The notes beneath the pieces are model-generated. The model did not search any database and had not been told where the DNA came from. It saw only the letters and a program-made list of their open reading frames with translations. From assembly GCF_900100315.1 (NCBI RefSeq), contig NZ_FNFF01000014.1, forward strand, positions 156,803 to 220,802: a stretch of DNA of 64,000 nt, read 5' to 3'. How positions within the stretch are numbered: position 1 is the stretch's first letter; every line of letters begins with the position of its first letter. Shown here piece after piece: positions 17,924 to 26,428 of the stretch. A program made the translations under genes and the position numbers. This DNA comes from Streptomyces indicus (GTDB lineage: Bacteria; Actinomycetota; Actinomycetes; Streptomycetales; Streptomycetaceae).

Positions 17924-18427
17924 TCAGGAGGCCAGCTTGTTCTGGCAGTTGACCAGGCGGGTCTTCGCGGTCCTCAGGAGCTTGTGGGTCTTCGCGCGGT
18001 CCGCGGCGAGCTCCTCGTCGGGCTCGAACGCACGCCACGCGTTGTAGGCCGCGCGCTCCTTGTCCCGGGCCTTCGCCAGGTCCTTGCGCAGGTCCTCGCG
18101 CTGCTCCAGCAGCTTCGCGTACTCCGCGCTCTCCGGCTCGGCGTAGTGGAGCTCCTCCTCGACATCGCCGATCGTGTCCATGATCCAGTCGGCTTCGCCG
18201 GTGGCCTCGGACATCACGTCGTACAGCTCGTCGGACTTCGCCTGCTCCGCCGCGAACTTCGCGTCGAGCTCGTCGGCCTTCTCCTGGTGGCGGTTGACCG
18301 TCTTCTGATAGGCGTTGCAGTTCTTGGGCTTCGGGGCCGCGTCCGCGTGGGCGAGCGAGGCGGGCAGGACGAGGGCGAGGAAGGACGCGGCGACGACGGC
18401 CGCGCGGATGCCGTGGCGGTGGGCCAT
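17924..18427 (-). CDS. Secreted coiled-coil protein of unknown function
   Basis: 167-aa protein with a Sec signal peptide (hydrophobic AAVVAASFLALVLPASLAHA, cleavage after AHA about residue 27). The mature region is almost all charged helix (NRHQEKADELDAKFAAEQAK and AKLLEQREDLRKDLAKARDK), with two cysteines, one near each end (Cys37 and the one in VNCQNKLAS), that could form a disulfide. I do not recognise a named family. The ATG at 18427 is chosen because it starts the signal peptide; a GAGGTG site lies upstream. It is divergent from the TPM gene. Confidence 0.75.
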   Translation of the reverse strand: MAHRHGIRAAVVAASFLALVLPASLAHADAAPKPKNCNAYQKTVNRHQEKADELDAKFAAEQAKSDELYDVMSEATGEADWIMDTIGDVEEELHYAEPESAEYAKLLEQREDLRKDLAKARDKERAAYNAWRAFEPDEELAADRAKTHKLLRTAKTRLVNCQNKLAS

Positions 18428-18530
18428 GGGGGAAGAACACCTCGGGGTGCTGGGGGGCGGGGTCGCGGCCATCCATGCCACCCGCCGTGTCCGGCCACAC
18501 GGGCGATGGCTGCGCGTCACACGTATGTCA

Positions 18531-18640
18531 GACGCGAGGTCCCCGTGGGACGCGAGGCCCGGTCCCCGTGGGACGCGAGGCCCGGCCCCTGTCGGGCGCG
18601 AGGCCCGGCCCCCGTCGGACGCAAGGCCCGGTCGCGACCC
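18531..18640. repeat. About 23-bp imperfect tandem repeats, five units
   Basis: Units of the form gacgcgaggcccggtccccg(tgg) follow one another at about 18531, 18549, 18572, 18596 and 18618, with growing divergence. They fill most of the divergent spacer between the coiled-coil gene and the TPM gene. They lack the spacer structure of a CRISPR array. Confidence 0.75.
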
Positions 18641-18651
18641 CGCATAACGGG

Positions 18652-18669
18652 ACATACGCTCACGTATGT
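18652..18669 (+). promoter_or_regulatory. Hairpin overlapping the TPM-gene start codon
   Basis: The 7-bp inverted repeat acatacg-ctca-cgtatgt covers the GTG start at 18668 and the space where a ribosome site would be. No clear Shine-Dalgarno sequence is present. A second copy of acgtatgt lies at about 18520 beyond the repeats. It may limit translation or act as an operator. Confidence 0.4.
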
Positions 18670-20779
18670 GACGCCAACCCGCGATCGCTCGCTGCCCCAC
18701 ATAGCCGCGCGGGCGCTGCTCGCCGCCCTGTTCGTGGTGGCGCTGCCCCTGCTGCTCGCCGGGCCCGTACGGGCCGAGGGCCCGATCACGCTGTCCAGGA
18801 ACGGGCAGATCACCGACAAGGTGGGCGCGCTCGGCGACCGCGGGGGTGAGGTGACCCAGGCGCTCGACCGGCTCTACGACGACCGCGGGGTGCAGCTGTT
18901 CGTCGCGTACGTGCGGGACTTCTCCGGGCAGAGCGCGAAGAGCTGGGCGAACAGCACCGCCGAGCGCAACGGGCTCGGCCTCGACGACATCCTGCTCGCG
19001 GTGGCCACGCACGACCGGCAGTACGCGTACTCGGTCGACCAGGACTCAAGGCTGAGCGAGGCCCAGCTCCAGGAAGTGGCCTCGAAGGCGATCGAGCCGG
19101 CGCTGCGGCAGAACGACTGGGCGGGGGCCGCGATCGGCGCCGCGGACGGCTACAACGCGGTCATCGCAGGTCAGCCCGTGCCCACCCCCGCCATCACACC
19201 GGGCGACCCGGACCCGGGTGCCGCCGAGGAGCACGGGCCCGCGACCGGGGACTACGTGCTGCCGGTGGTCGCGGTCGGCAGCGCGGGGGCGCTCGCGGCG
19301 TACGCGTACGCACGGAGCAAGCGGAAGAAGAACGGCGGCGCCGCGTCCGGAGGTGCGGCGGGCTGGGGGCAGGGCGGTGGCGGGCCTGCGCCCACGCCGC
19401 TGCCGGAGCTGGACAAGCGGGCACGGCTGCTGCTCGTGGAGACCGATGACGCCGTGCGCACCTCCACGGAGGAACTCGGCTTCGCCGCCGCCCAGTTCGG
19501 CGAGGACGCCGTCAAGCGCTTCCAGGACTCGGTGACGTACGCGAAGAGCGAGCTGACCGCGGCCTTCAAGCTGCGCCAGCAGCTGGACGACGCGTTCCCC
19601 GAGGACGACGCGACCAAGCGGCGGATGCTGAACGAGATCGTCTCGCGCTGCACCGAGGCGAACCGGCGGCTCGACGCCGAGACTGCCGACTTCGACCGGC
19701 TGCGCGCCCTGGAGCAGAACGCACCGGAGGCGCTGACGCTGGCCGAGGGGAAGTTCCGCGAGGTCAGCGCGCGCACGACGGCGGCCGGCGGGACGTACAC
19801 GACGCTCACGACGCGCTATGCGGACTCCGCCGCCGCGCCCGTGAGCGGGCACATCGAGGAGGCCAAGAAGCGGCTGCTCTTCGCCACCGAGAACCTCAAC
19901 CAGGCCCGCCAGTCCCTGGACGCGGGCGAGAAGGGCCCCGCGGCCGTGCATCTGCGGGCCGCCGAAGGCGCCGTGGACCAGGCGAGCACGCTCGTGGACG
20001 GGGTGGAGCGGCTCGCGGCCGAGCTCTCCCAGGCGGAGGCCAAGCTGCCCGGTGCGCTGACCGAGACCGAGACCGATCTTGCCGATGCGCGCGGGCTGCT
20101 CAAGGGCACGGCGGACGGGACCTCGACGGCCGACCTCCAGGGGCGGATCGCGCGGGCCGAGTCGGTGCTCCAGGACGTGCGGGGTGCGACGGCCGGCGGG
20201 CGGTACGACCCGATCGACGCGCTGCGGCGGATCGAGGAGGCCGACGCCGCGCTCGACGAGGCGCTGGCCGGGGCGCGCGAGCGCGAGGTGGCCGACCGGC
20301 GGGCGCGCGGGCTGCTCGACCAGACGCTGCTCACGGCGCGCAGCGCGGTCAGCGCGGCCGCCGACTACATCACCACGCACCGCGGCGGCGTGGGCAGCGA
20401 GGCACGGACCCGGCTCGCGGAGGCCCAGCGGCATCTCGCCCAGGCCGAAGCGCTCGCGGCCACCGACGCCTCGGGTGCGCTGGCGCGGGCGCAGCAGGCG
20501 GACTCGATGGCGCGCGAGGCGCAGCAGCTGGCCGAGCGCGACGTGCGCTCCTTCGACCCGTACGGCGGACAGCTCGGCGGGCGTCCCCGTTCGGGCGGGA
20601 CGGGCGGCGCGGTGCTCGGCGGGATCATCCTCGGCGAGGTGCTGGGCGGGCTGGGGCGCGGGATGGGCGGCGGCTTCGGGGGCGGGTACGGCGGCCGCGG
20701 CGGCGGGGGCTTCGGCGGTCCGGGGAGCTTCGGCGGGGGCGGGACGCGGGGGCGGATGGGTGGTGGAGGGCGCTTCTGA
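18668..20779 (+). CDS. TPM-domain membrane protein with coiled-coil and Gly-rich tail
   Basis: 703-aa envelope protein. A Sec signal (ALLAALFVVALPLLLAGPVRA) is followed by an extracytoplasmic TPM domain (about 38-165) with FVAYVRDFSGQ and NGLGLDDILLAVATHDR. A membrane helix lies around 195-215, followed by a basic RKKNGG stretch. A long Ala/Glu/Arg-rich helical region (about 240-630) with several coiled-coil blocks follows, then a Gly/Phe-rich low-complexity tail. TPM domains are linked to photosystem repair in plants and to membrane quality control in bacteria. It is 82 nt before pspA, supporting a membrane-stress role. The GTG start lies in a hairpin. Confidence 0.87.
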   Translation: MTPTRDRSLPHIAARALLAALFVVALPLLLAGPVRAEGPITLSRNGQITDKVGALGDRGGEVTQALDRLYDDRGVQLFVAYVRDFSGQSAKSWANSTAERNGLGLDDILLAVATHDRQYAYSVDQDSRLSEAQLQEVASKAIEPALRQNDWAGAAIGAADGYNAVIAGQPVPTPAITPGDPDPGAAEEHGPATGDYVLPVVAVGSAGALAAYAYARSKRKKNGGAASGGAAGWGQGGGGPAPTPLPELDKRARLLLVETDDAVRTSTEELGFAAAQFGEDAVKRFQDSVTYAKSELTAAFKLRQQLDDAFPEDDATKRRMLNEIVSRCTEANRRLDAETADFDRLRALEQNAPEALTLAEGKFREVSARTTAAGGTYTTLTTRYADSAAAPVSGHIEEAKKRLLFATENLNQARQSLDAGEKGPAAVHLRAAEGAVDQASTLVDGVERLAAELSQAEAKLPGALTETETDLADARGLLKGTADGTSTADLQGRIARAESVLQDVRGATAGGRYDPIDALRRIEEADAALDEALAGAREREVADRRARGLLDQTLLTARSAVSAAADYITTHRGGVGSEARTRLAEAQRHLAQAEALAATDASGALARAQQADSMAREAQQLAERDVRSFDPYGGQLGGRPRSGGTGGAVLGGIILGEVLGGLGRGMGGGFGGGYGGRGGGGFGGPGSFGGGGTRGRMGGGGRF

Positions 20780-20861
20780 CCAAGGCTCGGGCGTACGGCG
20801 GTCCGTGGGGCCTGTCGTACGCGGTCCGTAACTCACGTACGCGTAAAGGAAGTTCACCGCG

Positions 20862-21575
20862 ATGACGAAGCAGACCATCCTGGGCCGTGTCGCCCAGCTC
20901 GCGAAGGCCAACATCAACGCGCTGCTCGACCAGGCCGAGGATCCGCAGAAGATGCTCGACCAGCTGATCCGCGACTACACCAACAACATCCGCGAGGCGG
21001 AGGAGGCGGTGTCGACCACGATCGGCAATCTGCGGCTCCTCGAGGCCGACCACAAGGAGGACGTGGACGCGGCCGGCGAGTGGGGCGGCAAGGCGCTCGC
21101 GGCCAGCAAGAAGGCCGACCAGCTGCGCTCCGGCGGGGATGCGGCCGGCGCGGACAAGTTTGACGCGCTCGCGAAGGTGGCGCTCGGGCGGCAGTTGCAG
21201 TCCGAGAAGGAGGCGAAGGACGCCGAGCCGACCATCGCCGCGCAGACCGAGGTGGTCGAGAAGCTGAAGTCGGGCCTGGACCAGATGAAGCTCAAGCTGA
21301 GCGAACTCCAGTCCAAGCGCGACCAGTTGGTGGCACGCGCCAAGACGGCCCAGGCGCAGAACCAGATGATGGACGCGGCCCAGAACATCAACGTACTCGA
21401 CCCGACGAGCGAGCTGTCGCGCTTCGAGGAGAAGGTACGCCGGGAGGAGGCCCGCGCCCTCGGCAAGCAGGAGCTCGCGGAGTCCTCCCTGGACGCCCAG
21501 TTCGAGCAGCTCGACTCGATGGGCGACCAGGCGGAGATCGAGGCGCGGCTTGCGGCGATGAAGGCTACGTCCTGA
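20862..21575 (+). CDS. pspA: PspA/IM30 (ESCRT-III-like) membrane-stress protein
   Basis: 237-aa soluble helical protein that polymerises on damaged inner membrane to limit proton leak. The N-terminal amphipathic helix (TILGRVAQLAKANINALLDQ) and the following AEDPQKMLDQLIRDY are typical. The rest is long alternating charged helices (KKADQLRSGGDAAGADKFD; KLKSGLDQMKLKLSELQ). AAAGGAAG lies upstream of the ATG. It is probably co-transcribed with the TPM protein, a pairing also seen in other actinobacteria. Confidence 0.95.
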   Translation: MTKQTILGRVAQLAKANINALLDQAEDPQKMLDQLIRDYTNNIREAEEAVSTTIGNLRLLEADHKEDVDAAGEWGGKALAASKKADQLRSGGDAAGADKFDALAKVALGRQLQSEKEAKDAEPTIAAQTEVVEKLKSGLDQMKLKLSELQSKRDQLVARAKTAQAQNQMMDAAQNINVLDPTSELSRFEEKVRREEARALGKQELAESSLDAQFEQLDSMGDQAEIEARLAAMKATS

Positions 21576-21580
21576 GCGGA

Positions 21581-21620
21581 CCGGCCGGTGATCGCACGTC
21601 CCGGCCGGTGATCGCACGTC
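21581..21620. repeat. 20-bp exact tandem direct repeat
   Basis: ccggccggtgatcgcacgtc occurs twice without a spacer just after the pspA stop codon, followed by ccggcggccggtc. The combined inverted sequence (gaccggccgg ... ccggcggccggtc) could also fold as the terminator between convergent pspA and the next gene. Confidence 0.8.
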
Positions 21621-21631
21621 CCGGCGGCCGG

Positions 21632-22117
21632 TCAGGTGTCCGAGCGCCGGCCCAGGACGCTGTGCAGCACGAGGCCTGCGTGGGCGTCGTCGGCGCCCGG
21701 CCCGCGGCGCGTCAGCTCCACGAGCCGCGCCCGGAGGCCGGCCGCCGGCTCCCCCAGCACGATGGCGCTGAGCACCAGTTCGAGCATGACGCAGTCGTAG
21801 GCGTCGTCGGTGCACCGGTAGATCTCGGCGTCCCGTTCCACCAGGGCGGCGGTGATCCGCCGCCCGCCGTCCCCGGTCGGCGTGAAGGTCGCCTCGTAGA
21901 CCCCGTAACCGGTCCAGCTGCGGTGGAGGAAGACGGTCCCGCCCTCGCAGAAGACGTTCCACTTCTCGTCCATGTCCCGCGCGGCGTAACCGCGCCGGAT
22001 CCGCTCCCAGTCCTCCTCCGACCAGAGACGCTGCGGCAGCTGTGACAGCGGCTGCGGAACGGATATCGGCTTCAGGCGACGGAAGGCGGACCGCGTCACG
22101 GGGGCATCGGCAGACAT
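21632..22117 (-). CDS. Conserved protein of unknown function
   Basis: 161-aa cytoplasmic protein without signal or membrane segments; I do not recognise its family. A mixed alpha/beta pattern is visible: a conserved-looking core (EKWNVFCEGGTVFLHRSWTG, then YGVYEATFTP) resembling strands of a small barrel, then a helical C-terminus with a CVMLELVLSAIVLG helix. The ATG at 22117 (MSADAPVT) is taken as start; an in-frame extension to 22168 looks non-coding. It is convergent to pspA and only 54 nt downstream of the SpoIIE-phosphatase gene on the same strand. Confidence 0.7.
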   Translation of the reverse strand: MSADAPVTRSAFRRLKPISVPQPLSQLPQRLWSEEDWERIRRGYAARDMDEKWNVFCEGGTVFLHRSWTGYGVYEATFTPTGDGGRRITAALVERDAEIYRCTDDAYDCVMLELVLSAIVLGEPAAGLRARLVELTRRGPGADDAHAGLVLHSVLGRRSDT

Positions 22118-22171
22118 GGAGGCATCGTATGGACGAGGTCGAGCCCGGTGTGAGCAGGCCCCGGTCACCGG

Positions 22172-24772
22172 TCAGAACATGCTCAACAGCGCATCCACCG
22201 AAGGCTCCGACGGGGACTCCCCGTCCGGCAGCGGCAGTTCGAACCACACCGTTTTGCCGCGCGGGGTGCGGCGGGCCCCCCAGGACGCGCTGAGCAGGCC
22301 GACCAGTTGCAGGCCGCGGCCGCCCTCGTCGGTGTCGCGCGCCCTGCGGCGGCGCGGCTGGACGAGCCCCGCGTCCCAGACCTCGCACACCAGGGTGCGG
22401 TCGAGCAACAGGCGGAGCCGGATCTCGCCCTCTCCGTAGCGCAGCGCGTTCGTGACCAGTTCGCTGACCAGGAGTTCTGTCGTGTCGACGAGGGCGTCCA
22501 GGTCCCACGAGGCCAGCTGGGCGCGGGCCAGTTCGCGGGCGCGGCCCACCGAGCGGGCCTCGCGCGGCAGGGTCCAGTCGCCGACGGCCTCGCGGGGCAG
22601 GCCCTGGACGCGGGCCATGAGCAGCGCGATGTCGTCCTCGCCGTGGCGGGTGTCGAGGGTGCCCAGTACGTGGTCGCAGACGTCCTCGAGGGGGCGGGCC
22701 GGGTCGGTGAGGGCCGAGCGGAAGGCGCGCAGGCCCTCGTCGAGCGGGTGGTCGCGGGACTCGACCAGGCCGTCGGTGTAGAGCGCGAGCAACGCCCCTT
22801 CCGGGAGCTGGACTTCGACCTCCTCGAAGGGTTCGCCGCCGACGCCGAGCGGCATGCCCGGGGGCACGTCGAGCATCAGGGCCTCCTCGCCCGGCTCGAC
22901 GAGGACGGGCGGCAGATGGCCGGCGTTGGCGAAGGTGCAGCGGCGGGTGACCGGGTCGTACACCGCGTAGACGCAGGTCGCGAGGTAGACCTCGGAGGGG
23001 TCGATGTCGCGGCCCTGGAGCGCGCGCCGGGTGGACTGCGGCGAGTGCGGGTGCTGGCCCCACGGGGTGGGTGAGCCGAGGCCGCGGGCGATCTCGTCGA
23101 GGGCGGCGAGCACCTCGGCCGGTTCGAGGTCGAGCAGCGCCAACGTCCGTACGGCCGTACGGAGTTCACCCATCGCCACGGCGGCGCGCAGGCCGCGGCC
23201 CATCACGTCGCCGACGACGAGGGCCGTGCGGTGGCCCGGCAGCTCGATCACGTCGAACCAGTCGCCGCCGACCTCGGTGGCCGCGTTGCCCGGCAGGTAG
23301 CGGCAGGCGATGTCGAGGCCCGCGGCCTCGGGGTCGCCGGGCGGGAGCAGGGAGCGCTGGAGGATCAGGGCGCGTTCGTGCTCGCGGCGGTACAGGCGCG
23401 CATTGTCGATACAGACCGCGGCGCGGGCGGCGAGCTCGACGGCCAGGGTGCGGTCGCGCTCCGAGAAGGGCTCGCTGCCCATGGTGCGCGAGAAGCGGAC
23501 CAGGCCCACGACGGTGTCGTGCGCGACCATCGGCACGGCGAGCGTGGAGCGCACCATGCCGCCTTCCGTGCGCGGGATGGTGACGGGCCGTGCGGTGCGC
23601 AGGGCGTCGGCGCAGGGCGAGTTGAAGGCGTAGCGGTGCAGGGAGCCGACGGCGACGGGCTCGCCGCAGTCGTCCAGCGGGCCGTCCGACACCGCGCTGG
23701 AGAAGGCGACCCGGCGCAGCTCGGCGCTGCCGTCCGCCAGGCCGGGCGGGGTCTCGTCCCCGTCGAGGAGCCCCTGGTAGAGGTCGACGGAGGCGAAGTC
23801 GCAGAACACGGGGACGGTCACGTCGAGCAGTTCGCGTGCGGTGGTCTCCAAGTCCAGGGAGTTGCCGATCCGGGACCCGGCTTCGTTCAGGAGCGCGAGG
23901 TTGCGGCGGGACTGGGCGGCCTCGCGGGCGGCGGCGTGGCGGCGGGTGACATCGGTGCCGAGGCCGGCGACGCCGATGGGGCGGCCCGTGCCGCTGTGGA
24001 CGCGGTAGAGGTTGATGGACCAGTGGCGGCGGTCGCTGGACCCGGGCGCGGGGCCCACGATCTGCATGTCGGTGACGGATTCGCCGGTCTCCAGGACCCG
24101 CTTGAGCGCGGCGGCCATCCGGTCGGCCTCGCCGCGCGGCAGGTAGTCGTGGACGGTGCGGCCGCGGTGGTCGTCGGCGCTGCCGCCGAAGACGGAGGCG
24201 AAGCGCTTGTTGGCACGCTGCACGCGTAGATCCGTGCCGAACAGCAGGAATCCGAAAGGCGATTGGCCGAAAATGGCCTGCGAGGCGGCGAGGTCGGTCT
24301 CGATCCGCCGCAAGGCGCGCACATCGACGACGATGCAGACCGCGCCCCGCTCCCCCTGCTCGGTCTCGGTGGGCATCACATAGACCTCGGCCACCCCGTC
24401 GAGCGAGCCGTCCTCGGCCATACGGAACGGGACGATGCCCGTCCACTCCTTGCCGTCGAGGATCTCGGCCACTCTGCGGTGGCCCACGTCGCGCAGGCCC
24501 GCGGGCACGAAGGCGTCGATCGGGTCCTTGCCCACCGCTTCGGCGGCCGTGACGTGGAAGAGCTGCTCGGCGCGGAGCGACCACTGGTCGATCCGGCCGT
24601 CGGCGCCGAGGGAGAAGGAGGCGACCTTGATGTAGTCGTAGATGGAACCCGGCGGGCTCGCCTGCCACAGGATGTCGGCTGCGCCCCGCGCGGCGGTCGG
24701 CTCCCGCCCGTCCTCGCGCCCGTGCCCCTCGGGCTGCTCGGGCTCAGACGCCCCGGCTGGTATCTCGCTCAC
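22172..24772 (-). CDS. PAS-GAF-SpoIIE protein phosphatase with C-terminal HATPase (RsbU/RsbW-like) domain
   Basis: 866-aa cytoplasmic signalling protein. Order: PAS about 35-150, a second PAS about 160-270 (QSPFGFLLFGTDLRVQRANK), GAF about 290-450, PP2C-type SpoIIE phosphatase about 480-690 (GGDWFDVIELPGHRTALVVGD and FANAGHLPP), and a GHKL ATPase about 720-850 (ELVTNALRYGEGEIRL, DEGGRGLQLVG). Such proteins dephosphorylate anti-anti-sigma factors, and the HATPase part could act as an anti-sigma kinase, so one chain may carry both opposing activities. GTG start with AGGGGA upstream. An RsbW-like gene lies 200 nt upstream on the same strand. Confidence 0.94.
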   Translation of the reverse strand: MSEIPAGASEPEQPEGHGREDGREPTAARGAADILWQASPPGSIYDYIKVASFSLGADGRIDQWSLRAEQLFHVTAAEAVGKDPIDAFVPAGLRDVGHRRVAEILDGKEWTGIVPFRMAEDGSLDGVAEVYVMPTETEQGERGAVCIVVDVRALRRIETDLAASQAIFGQSPFGFLLFGTDLRVQRANKRFASVFGGSADDHRGRTVHDYLPRGEADRMAAALKRVLETGESVTDMQIVGPAPGSSDRRHWSINLYRVHSGTGRPIGVAGLGTDVTRRHAAAREAAQSRRNLALLNEAGSRIGNSLDLETTARELLDVTVPVFCDFASVDLYQGLLDGDETPPGLADGSAELRRVAFSSAVSDGPLDDCGEPVAVGSLHRYAFNSPCADALRTARPVTIPRTEGGMVRSTLAVPMVAHDTVVGLVRFSRTMGSEPFSERDRTLAVELAARAAVCIDNARLYRREHERALILQRSLLPPGDPEAAGLDIACRYLPGNAATEVGGDWFDVIELPGHRTALVVGDVMGRGLRAAVAMGELRTAVRTLALLDLEPAEVLAALDEIARGLGSPTPWGQHPHSPQSTRRALQGRDIDPSEVYLATCVYAVYDPVTRRCTFANAGHLPPVLVEPGEEALMLDVPPGMPLGVGGEPFEEVEVQLPEGALLALYTDGLVESRDHPLDEGLRAFRSALTDPARPLEDVCDHVLGTLDTRHGEDDIALLMARVQGLPREAVGDWTLPREARSVGRARELARAQLASWDLDALVDTTELLVSELVTNALRYGEGEIRLRLLLDRTLVCEVWDAGLVQPRRRRARDTDEGGRGLQLVGLLSASWGARRTPRGKTVWFELPLPDGESPSEPSVDALLSMF

Positions 24773-24972
24773 GCGACCGTCCCCTCCAGCTCGCCGTCAT
24801 GGACCGGACCTCTCGACGGCTTGCCCGCAGTATCCAGCACTACGGCCGCACGCAACACTGCGTTCACAGCTCCCTCGCGATACGACCGTTTCTGGCCAGG
24901 TCCACGCCGCGTCGCAGGGAGATCGGCTCTAGTTCACCTTCTAACCAAGCGGAGGGTGCCTCTAACCCCGGA

Positions 24973-25434
24973 CTAGACGGGAAGCGTCAGCTCGAACCAC
25001 ACCGTCTTGCCCGCATGTCCCTGCCGCGTCCCCCAGCGGCTGGCCGAGCAGGCGACAAGCTGCAGGCCACGGCCCCCTTCGTCGTCGAGGCTCGCCTTCC
25101 GCTCCAGGGGCGGGTCCGGCAGCGGGTCGGAGACCTCGACCCGGAGTACGCCGGGTGCGTCCACGGGGCGCACGAGGCGGACGCCGATCGGGCCCGACGC
25201 GTACCGCAAGGAATTGGTCACGAGCTCGCTGACGAGGAGCACCGTGACATCACCGAGCGTCGTGAGGCCCCAGTGCGCCAGCTGCTTGCGGACGACGGCG
25301 CGTGCGGTGCGGACGGCGGTGGGATCGGCGGGGAAGGTCCACTCGGCGCGGTCGCCTTCGGTCTCGATCACGCCGATCACTTCCCGGAGCGAGGACCCGG
25401 ATCCTCTGTCCGGTTTCATGGGGTTAATCAGCAC
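24973..25434 (-). CDS. RsbW-like ATP-binding regulatory protein (GHKL fold)
   Basis: 153-aa cytoplasmic protein with an N-box LLVSELVTNSLRYA and a G-box DDEGGRGLQLVACSASRWG, the hallmarks of HATPase_c_2 anti-sigma-like proteins that are numerous in Streptomyces. Its C-terminus (GKTVWFELTLP) closely resembles that of the neighbouring SpoIIE phosphatase's HATPase domain, suggesting a common origin. Starts at GTG 25434 or ATG 25419 are both possible; neither has a clear ribosome site. Partner sigma or anti-anti-sigma factor unknown. Confidence 0.9.
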   Translation of the reverse strand: MLINPMKPDRGSGSSLREVIGVIETEGDRAEWTFPADPTAVRTARAVVRKQLAHWGLTTLGDVTVLLVSELVTNSLRYASGPIGVRLVRPVDAPGVLRVEVSDPLPDPPLERKASLDDEGGRGLQLVACSASRWGTRQGHAGKTVWFELTLPV

Positions 25435-25580
25435 ATACCCGATATCACGGGGCGCCTACCGCCCACGTCGGCGCACTGTGGCACAAACGGCGTAGGAGGG
25501 TGCGCGCCAGCTGGGGTTTCGCCTCACGAGCCCCCCATTTCGGGGGTGGACCAGCAGGGGGACGCGCGCCGCTTCCGCTG

Positions 25581-25979
25581 CTACGGATGGGGGCGCCGGG
25601 CCGCCTCCAGGACCGCGGGACGGTCCTGATCCAGCCAGTCGACCGCGTCCAGCTCGCCGGGGCCCAGCCAGCGCAGGGCGTCGTGGTCCTCCAGCGGGGC
25701 GGGCTCGCCGCGCAGCAGCTTCGCGGACCAGACCTGGAGGACGTATCCGGGGCGGCCCAGCGGCCACTCACCGGGGATGCGCTCGACGGCTTCGGCCTCG
25801 ATGCCGAGCTCCTCGCGCAGTTCTCGTACGAGCGCCTCCTCGGGGCGCTCACCCTCCTCGACCTTGCCGCCGGGGAGCTCCCAGCGGCCCGCGAGCTCCG
25901 GCGGGGCGCTGCGCCGCGCCGCGAGCATGCGCCCCTCGTGCCACAGGGCGGCGCCGACCACCACGATCCGTTCGTTCAT
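25581..25979 (-). CDS. Nudix hydrolase, MutT-like nucleoside triphosphate pyrophosphohydrolase
   Basis: 132-aa enzyme likely to hydrolyse oxidised or non-canonical (deoxy)nucleoside triphosphates to monophosphates. The Nudix box is complete at about 38-60 (GGKVEEGERPEEAL, then VRELREELGI), with the catalytic REXXEE glutamates. Segments GRWELPGGK and DALRWLGPGEL fit the MutT/CTP-pyrophosphohydrolase group. The ATG at 25979 (MNERIVVVGAAL) is chosen because the first beta-strand begins there. Its 5' end lies 40 nt downstream of the small SPOR-like gene. Confidence 0.93.
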   Translation of the reverse strand: MNERIVVVGAALWHEGRMLAARRSAPPELAGRWELPGGKVEEGERPEEALVRELREELGIEAEAVERIPGEWPLGRPGYVLQVWSAKLLRGEPAPLEDHDALRWLGPGELDAVDWLDQDRPAVLEAARRPHP

Positions 25980-26019
25980 GCGCCGGAGCCTACGGGGCCG
26001 TGCAGGCCGGGCGAGATCG

Positions 26020-26199
26020 TCAGCCCGCGCGGCGGTCCAGGCGCTCGACCCAGTAGAGCTGCTTGTGGCCGCGCTCCTCCAGGCCGGCGACGACCTTCTC
26101 GGCTTCCGCCCTGGTCGCGTACCTGCCGACGCGGTAGCGGTTGCCGTTGTCGTCCTGCCGTATGACATGCCAAGGAAGCGTGGGAGTGCTGTCGTTCAC
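26020..26199 (-). CDS. Small SPOR-like protein
   Basis: 59-aa protein starting at a GTG and beginning MNDSTPTLPWHVIRQDDNGN. The pattern WHVIRQDDNGNRYRVGRYAT, a helix AEAEKVVAGLEERGH and a final strand QLYWVERL match a minimal SPOR domain, which in larger proteins binds septal peptidoglycan. No signal peptide is present, so a cytoplasmic role or misnamed resemblance is possible. It is conserved-looking and probably co-transcribed with the Nudix gene. Confidence 0.75.
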   Translation of the reverse strand: MNDSTPTLPWHVIRQDDNGNRYRVGRYATRAEAEKVVAGLEERGHKQLYWVERLDRRAG

Positions 26200-26382
26200 C
26201 GCTCACCCGCCCCTCCGTTTGGCGCGCGCCGCTCGGCGCTCCGCGAGGAAAACGCTGTCCGCATATGCCTGAGCCTACGCCCGACCTTCACTCTGCGGAG
26301 CGGGTATGGCACAAAGAGGTAGCGAATCGGCCACGGTCGGGGCGGTCCGCGGGGCGGGCGGAGGTCGGGCGGAGGGCAGTCC

Positions 26383-26414
26383 GAGGGGGCGCATCCCCCC
26401 GAATGCGCCCCCTC
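26383..26414 (-). terminator. Terminator downstream of the NCS1 permease
   Basis: A 12-bp perfect stem (gagggggcgcat / atgcgccccctc) with an 8-nt loop lies 15 nt after the permease stop codon at 26429. Confidence 0.85.
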
Positions 26415-26428
26415 AACTGCCGCTCCCG

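Noticed and set aside
18531..18640. Repeats as a possible CRISPR array
   Set aside because: Units follow directly without unique spacers and diverge along their length; no cas genes are present.
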